From Anaerolineales bacterium UBA2029 (GTDB lineage: Bacteria > Chloroflexota > Anaerolineae > Aggregatilineales > Aggregatilineaceae): a stretch of DNA of 9,017 nucleotides. Of the stretch, positions 6,202 through 9,017 are shown in pieces. The notes under the pieces are model-generated. The model was not told where the DNA came from. It worked only from the letters and a program-made list of their open reading frames with translations, and made no database searches. The DNA is taken from the NCBI GenBank assembly GCA_002332795.1, contig DDBP01000114.1, positions 1 to 9,017 on the forward strand. The letters run 5' to 3'. A program made the position numbers and the translations under genes. The first letter of the stretch is position 1. Each line of letters opens with the position of its first letter.

Positions 6202-6806
6202 CAATCACGGCACAGATGGTCAAAGACCTGCGCGAGCTGACCGGCGCTGGTCCGCTGGACTGCAAGAAGGCGCTGGAGCAGTTCGACGGCAACATGGAAA
6301 AAGCGGCAGAATTCCTGCGCGAGAAGGGCCTGGCCAAAGCGGCCAAGAAAGCCGGGCGCGCCACCAACGAAGGCATCGTGCACGCCTACATTCACCACAA
6401 TAACCGCGTGGGCGTTTTGCTGGAGCTGAACTGCGAGACGGATTTCGTCGCCAAGACCGATCAGTTCCGCGCTCTGGCCAACGACATCGCCCTGCAGATC
6501 GCCAACCTGGGTGCCAGGTACGTCCGGCGCGAAGACATCCCCGCCGACATCGTCGCAGCGGAGCGCGAATTGCAGCGCCGTCGTGCCCTGGAAGAGGGCA
6601 AGCCCGAAAGCGTGGTGGACAAGATCGTGGACGGGCGCATGAGCAAGTTCTACGAAGACCTGGTGTTGCTGGAGCAGCCCTTCATCAAGGACGACAGCGT
6701 CACCATCAGCGAACTGATCACGCGGGCCATCGCCGAACTGGGCGAAAATATCACCGTCCGCCGCTTCGCCCGCTTTGAGGTGGGCGAAGACGCCGGGGCA
6801 GAGTAA
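6198..6806 (+). CDS. tsf: Elongation factor Ts, short form
   Basis: EF-Ts is the cytoplasmic guanine-nucleotide exchange factor that releases GDP from EF-Tu. The 202-residue protein starts with the UBA-like domain (about 5-50), containing LRELTGAGPLDCKKAL (11-26). The conserved TDFVAKTDQF (81-90) follows, with the Asp-Phe pair that disturbs the EF-Tu Mg2+ site (D82, F83). It ends with ITVRRFARFEVG (185-196). It is about 80 residues shorter than the E. coli protein and close in length to the Thermus form, so it lacks the longer core insert; this is a normal variant, not a truncation. Its ATG lies inside the rpsB stop (ATGA), with no separate strong ribosome-binding site, which fits coupling to rpsB. 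A strong intrinsic terminator follows 30 bases after the stop. Confidence 0.97.
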   Translation: MTITAQMVKDLRELTGAGPLDCKKALEQFDGNMEKAAEFLREKGLAKAAKKAGRATNEGIVHAYIHHNNRVGVLLELNCETDFVAKTDQFRALANDIALQIANLGARYVRREDIPADIVAAERELQRRRALEEGKPESVVDKIVDGRMSKFYEDLVLLEQPFIKDDSVTISELITRAIAELGENITVRRFARFEVGEDAGAE

Positions 6807-6835
6807 GCCCCAGGAGACTGGCGTAACCATGACCA

Positions 6836-6872
6836 GGGGATTAGGGCTACCGGGAACCTAGTCCCCTTTTTT
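6836..6872 (+). terminator. Intrinsic terminator of rpsB-tsf
   Basis: GGGGATTAGG (6836-6845) pairs with CCTAGTCCCC (6857-6866): ten pairs including one G-T, around an 11-base loop, immediately followed by six T (6867-6872). It stands 30 bases after the tsf stop and 60 before the pyrH start, so rpsB-tsf transcripts should mostly end here. Confidence 0.88.
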
Positions 6873-6932
6873 GTCGCATCAAGCGCCCGTGCTTTCTTAT
6901 GTGAGTCATCTCGTGTGTAGAAGGAAGTTCCC

Positions 6933-7670
6933 ATGACCACTCCCGACTCTCAACCCGCCCCTCGTTACCGCCGTATCGTGCTCAAGCTCAGCGGCGAGAC
7001 CCTGGCTGGCCCACAGGGTTTCGGCATTGACCCCGAACAGGCCGCCATCATCGCCCGCAAGATCAAGAATGTCTACGATCTGGGGGTGCAGGTGGCCCTG
7101 GTGATCGGCGCGGGCAACCTGTGGCGGGGGAGCATCGGCGTGCAGCACGGCATGTCGCAGGCGACCGCCGATCACATGGGCATGATCGCCACCGTGATGA
7201 ATGGGCTGGCTCTGCAGGATGCGCTGGAGCGGATCGGCGTGCCCACGCGCGTGCAGACCGCCGTCATGATGAATCAGGTCGCCGAGCCGTACATCCGCCT
7301 GCGCGCCATCCGTCACATGGAAAAAGGGCGCGTGGTGATCATCGCGGGCGGCACCGGCAACCCCTATTTCACCACCGACACCGCGGCAGCGCTGCGCGGC
7401 ATGGAAGTCAACGCCGACGTGTTGATCAAAGGCACGCAGGTGGACGGCGTCTACACCGACGATCCCAAGAAGAATCCGCAGGCCCGCCGCTTCGACCGCC
7501 TGAGCTACTCCGAAGCCATCGAGTACCGCGTGCGCGTCATGGACATGACGGCCATCACGCTGTGCATGGATCACAAGCTGCCGCTGATCGTGCTCAACAT
7601 CTGGGACGATCACAGCCTGCTCGACGCGGTGCTGGGCAAGCCAGTAGGCACCCTGATTGACGGGGAGTAG
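6933..7670 (+). CDS. pyrH: UMP kinase (uridylate kinase)
   Basis: Cytoplasmic hexameric amino-acid-kinase-fold enzyme that phosphorylates UMP to UDP with ATP in pyrimidine nucleotide synthesis. Motifs in order: IVLKLSGE (15-22, K18 phosphate site), VIGAGNLWRG (57-66), ADHMGMIATVMNGLALQDALE (79-99), GGTGNPYFTTDTAAALR (139-155) and KGTQVDGVYTDDPKKNP (166-182). The length of 245 is usual. The family's common GGGN loop is GAGN here, a conservative change. AAGGAAG (6921-6927) is five bases before the ATG. The gene follows the rpsB-tsf terminator. A weak promoter-like pair, TTGTCG (6871-6876) and TCTTAT (6895-6900) with an 18-base spacer, could drive it separately. The usual downstream partner frr is absent: the next gene is on the other strand, with 11 bases between the two stops. 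Confidence 0.97.
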   Translation: MTTPDSQPAPRYRRIVLKLSGETLAGPQGFGIDPEQAAIIARKIKNVYDLGVQVALVIGAGNLWRGSIGVQHGMSQATADHMGMIATVMNGLALQDALERIGVPTRVQTAVMMNQVAEPYIRLRAIRHMEKGRVVIIAGGTGNPYFTTDTAAALRGMEVNADVLIKGTQVDGVYTDDPKKNPQARRFDRLSYSEAIEYRVRVMDMTAITLCMDHKLPLIVLNIWDDHSLLDAVLGKPVGTLIDGE

Positions 7671-7681
7671 GGCCGCGACGC

Positions 7682-8518
7682 TCAGGATGCGGGAGATCGC
7701 TGCTCGACGGTCAGGCGTACGGCCATCAGCGGCTGACGGGTGGTGCCTCCCGCTCCATCTTCCAGTTCGATATAGCCCTGGTCGCGCTCGGTGAAACTAT
7801 AGAAAGCGTGTAGAGCGGGTGGCAGGCGTTCCGCCAGCGCTGCTCGCAGGTCGGGGCCGCAGGCGGTGCTGGTCAGCACGACGAACGTCTCCGTGCCGCG
7901 CAGGTGGCCCACGAAACTATCTTCGCTTCCCACTTCCGCCGCCAGCCGACTGATGAGATGACCGGCGTGCCGCAACGCTTCGTGCGCCGTGACAAAACCC
8001 ACCACGTCGCGGAAGGCGGCGAAGTGCTCCAACGTGACTTCGATCAGATACCAGTCATCGCTTTGGGTCAGTGCGGCGAGCCGTTCCTGCAACAGGCGTC
8101 CGGTGGGCAGGCCGGTGCGCGGCTCGGTGACGTCTTCGCGCTCGGCGCGTTGCAGGGCATTGCGCACGCGCAGGCTCAGGATGTCCATGTCATAGGGGGC
8201 GACGATCACGTCATCGGCCCCCGCCGCCAGCAGATCGCGCTGCAGGGCCGCTTCCTCCGGCCCAACCAGGGCAATCACTGGCAAACCGCTCAGGCGCGGT
8301 CTGGCCCGCAGGGTGGCGAGCGCCTCCAGGGCGGGCATGTCGGACAGTTGGGCGCTCATCAAGAGCAGATGGGGGGCGGCAGCCGGTGGCAACGCCAGCC
8401 CTTCGGCCAGCGAGGAGGCAACCAGCACCTGGTAGCCCTGCGCGGTGAAATGCTGGCTTAAGGCAGCCCCCAGGCGGTTATCGTGGGCAAGAATCAGCAA
8501 ACGGTTCTGGCTTTGCAC
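7682..8518 (-). CDS. Pseudo-receiver plus degenerate GGDEF domain protein
   Basis: A 278-residue protein with an N-terminal receiver-like fold (about 6-123) and a C-terminal GGDEF-like fold (about 131-225), both lacking catalytic residues. In the receiver, only D13 remains of the acidic pair. The phospho-acceptor position is S55 (LLLMSAQLSDM), the switch Thr is V85, and the Lys before Pro is A107. The GGDEF part keeps TGLP (135-138, as in LTGLPNR), but its signature reads GTETF (208-212), so it should not make cyclic di-GMP. It may act as a binding or scaffold module (inferred). I place the start at GTG 8518 because GGGGGAG stands four bases upstream and the receiver's first strand begins just after it. 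The alternative ATG at 8551 overlaps the gatC stop in ATGA and adds 11 residues, giving 289. Either way it is the second gene of a gatC operon and converges on pyrH. Confidence 0.8.
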   Translation of the reverse strand: MQSQNRLLILAHDNRLGAALSQHFTAQGYQVLVASSLAEGLALPPAAAPHLLLMSAQLSDMPALEALATLRARPRLSGLPVIALVGPEEAALQRDLLAAGADDVIVAPYDMDILSLRVRNALQRAEREDVTEPRTGLPTGRLLQERLAALTQSDDWYLIEVTLEHFAAFRDVVGFVTAHEALRHAGHLISRLAAEVGSEDSFVGHLRGTETFVVLTSTACGPDLRAALAERLPPALHAFYSFTERDQGYIELEDGAGGTTRQPLMAVRLTVEQRSPAS

Positions 8519-8522
8519 CTGG

Positions 8523-8529
8523 CTCCCCC
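8523..8529 (-). promoter_or_regulatory. Ribosome-binding site favouring the GTG start
   Basis: On the minus strand GGGGGAG ends four bases before GTG (8518-8516). The ATG at 8551 has no comparable purine run in the preceding gatC 3' end, so this site favours the shorter pseudo-receiver protein. Confidence 0.55.
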
Positions 8530-8547
8530 TTTCAAGTGCTCCCGCGC

Positions 8548-8841
8548 TCATTCACTATCGAGGATCGCGTCTACCCGGAACTGCCCGTCGGCCACGTCGG
8601 CGGCATTGGCCAGCGCCTCCTCGCGCGGCAATGACGGCGTGACCTCGTCGGGGCGCAACACGTTGCGCAGGGGGAGCACCGAGGCGGTGGGAGGGATGTC
8701 GTCGGTGTCGAGAGCCTGCAACCGTTCGGCGTAGGCCAGAATCTCGGAGAGTTGCTCAGCGTAGCGTTCGATCTCTTCGTCGGTGAGCTGTAGCTTGGCC
8801 AGTTCGGCGATATGCTCCACCATGGCGCGGTCAAGTTTCAT
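8548..8841 (-). CDS. gatC: Asp-tRNA(Asn)/Glu-tRNA(Gln) amidotransferase subunit C
   Basis: GatC is the small, non-catalytic subunit that wraps and stabilises the GatA-GatB interface in the complex converting misacylated Glu-tRNA(Gln) or Asp-tRNA(Asn) to the correct amide. The 97-residue protein shows the family pattern: VEHIAELAKLQLTDEE (8-23), YAEQLSEILAYAERLQALDTDDIPP (27-51), VLRPDEVTPSL (61-71) and ALANAADVADGQFRVDAIL (76-94). I choose the ATG at 8841. GatC proteins normally start MxLxxxxVEHIA, a CGGAG lies about eight bases upstream, and the ATG at 8871 would sit only a few bases from the transcript start predicted by TATAAT at 8888-8883. gatA and gatB are not next to it; instead it precedes and possibly overlaps the pseudo-receiver gene. 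Confidence 0.93.
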   Translation of the reverse strand: MKLDRAMVEHIAELAKLQLTDEEIERYAEQLSEILAYAERLQALDTDDIPPTASVLPLRNVLRPDEVTPSLPREEALANAADVADGQFRVDAILDSE

Positions 8842-8882
8842 GGCGTGCGCTCCGGATGTGCGATGTGTCAACCCTGCGCAGG

Positions 8883-8888
8883 ATTATA
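8883..8888 (-). promoter_or_regulatory. -10 element of the gatC operon promoter
   Basis: Reading the minus strand, a perfect TATAAT occupies 8888-8883. Transcription would begin near 8876, giving a leader of about 35 bases before the chosen gatC ATG. No good -35 is visible at a 16-18 base spacing; TTGTCG at 8918-8913 is too far. The hexamer is intergenic, 42 bases upstream of the start codon. Confidence 0.45.
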
Positions 8889-8974
8889 GCGTAGCCCGTC
8901 AGCCGCGCGAACCGACAACGGGTTCCAGGGGCAGGCAAGGGTTGTGGGCGACTCATGGGACGTGGGAGCGTTGA

Positions 8975-9017
8975 CCTCGCCCCCAGCCTCTCCGCTGCCG
9001 AGCGGGGGTGAGGTAAA
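8975..9017. repeat. Palindromic repeat unit, CCTC...GAGGTAAA (right copy)
   Basis: CCTCGCCCCC (8975-8984) and GGGGGTGAGG (9004-9013) are reverse complements in nine of ten positions around a 19-base loop, followed by TAAA at the window end. The outer bases, the unit length of about 40 and the TAAA suffix match the element at 6-49 in the same orientation, while the inner stem differs. The element may continue beyond the window. Confidence 0.5.

Noticed and set aside
5218..6204. 328-residue minus-strand open frame opposite rpsB
   Set aside because: Fully antisense to unmistakable S2 coding sequence and its leader; Val/Gly/Gln/His-rich with no domain.
7652..7692. Possible bidirectional terminator between pyrH and the convergent gene
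   Set aside because: CCTGA/TCAGG has a 25-base loop and CCGC/GCGG only four pairs, with no T-run on either strand.
7904..8461. 185-residue plus-strand open frame
   Set aside because: Antisense to the pseudo-receiver gene, which has recognisable receiver and GGDEF folds; this frame has none.
142..8949. Identical 10-mer GGTTGTGGGC at 142-151 and 8940-8949 near the two ends
   Set aside because: The match is short and unextended in GC-rich intergenic DNA, so chance is likely; unlike the palindromes it has no shared flanks or structure.

Overview
The window is a high-GC bacterial chromosome segment made mostly of housekeeping genes with a few regulatory ones. The most likely source is a member of Chloroflexota (Anaerolineae-like). 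This is an inference from three things: a DHH-CBS-tRNA nucleotidyltransferase fusion, a receiver plus degenerate GGDEF protein, and short EF-Ts next to an S2 with a long acidic tail. No taxonomic marker was searched.

Layout. Positions 1-257 are non-coding. They hold a 10-bp hairpin inside a CCTC...GAGGTAAA unit, a cluster of TCTGCG repeats, and a promoter with a perfect TATAAT overlapped by a dyad. Four plus-strand genes follow: a single-domain response regulator (258-635), an unusual isocitrate/isopropylmalate dehydrogenase family enzyme (699-1778), an 881-residue DHH-CBS-CBS-poly(A) polymerase/CCA-transferase fusion (1886-4531), and a small cupin with its own probable promoter and a perfect dyad before it (4674-5006). 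A 319-bp gap (5007-5325) carries an extended -10 promoter and a nested GC hairpin. It leads into the translation cluster rpsB-tsf (ATGA overlap), a strong intrinsic terminator at 6836-6872, and pyrH (6933-7670). The strand then switches. On the minus strand gatC (8841-8548) is followed by a pseudo-receiver/degenerate-GGDEF protein (8518-7682) that converges on pyrH with an 11-bp gap. The right edge (8975-9017) holds a second CCTC...GAGGTAAA palindrome resembling the one at the left edge.

How the genes fit together. rpsB, tsf, gatC and the nucleotidyltransferase domain all serve translation: ribosomal protein S2, EF-Tu nucleotide exchange, Asn/Gln-tRNA amidation and tRNA 3'-end building or repair. 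pyrH supplies UDP for nucleotide synthesis. The dehydrogenase belongs to central carbon or amino-acid metabolism. The two receiver-type proteins are orphans with no kinase in view. I see no mobile element, CRISPR array, tRNA or rRNA. The less ordinary items are the catalytic-residue changes in the dehydrogenase, the pseudo-receiver and the cupin, the multi-domain DHH-CBS-nucleotidyltransferase, the structured rpsB leader, and the paired palindromic repeats at the two ends.
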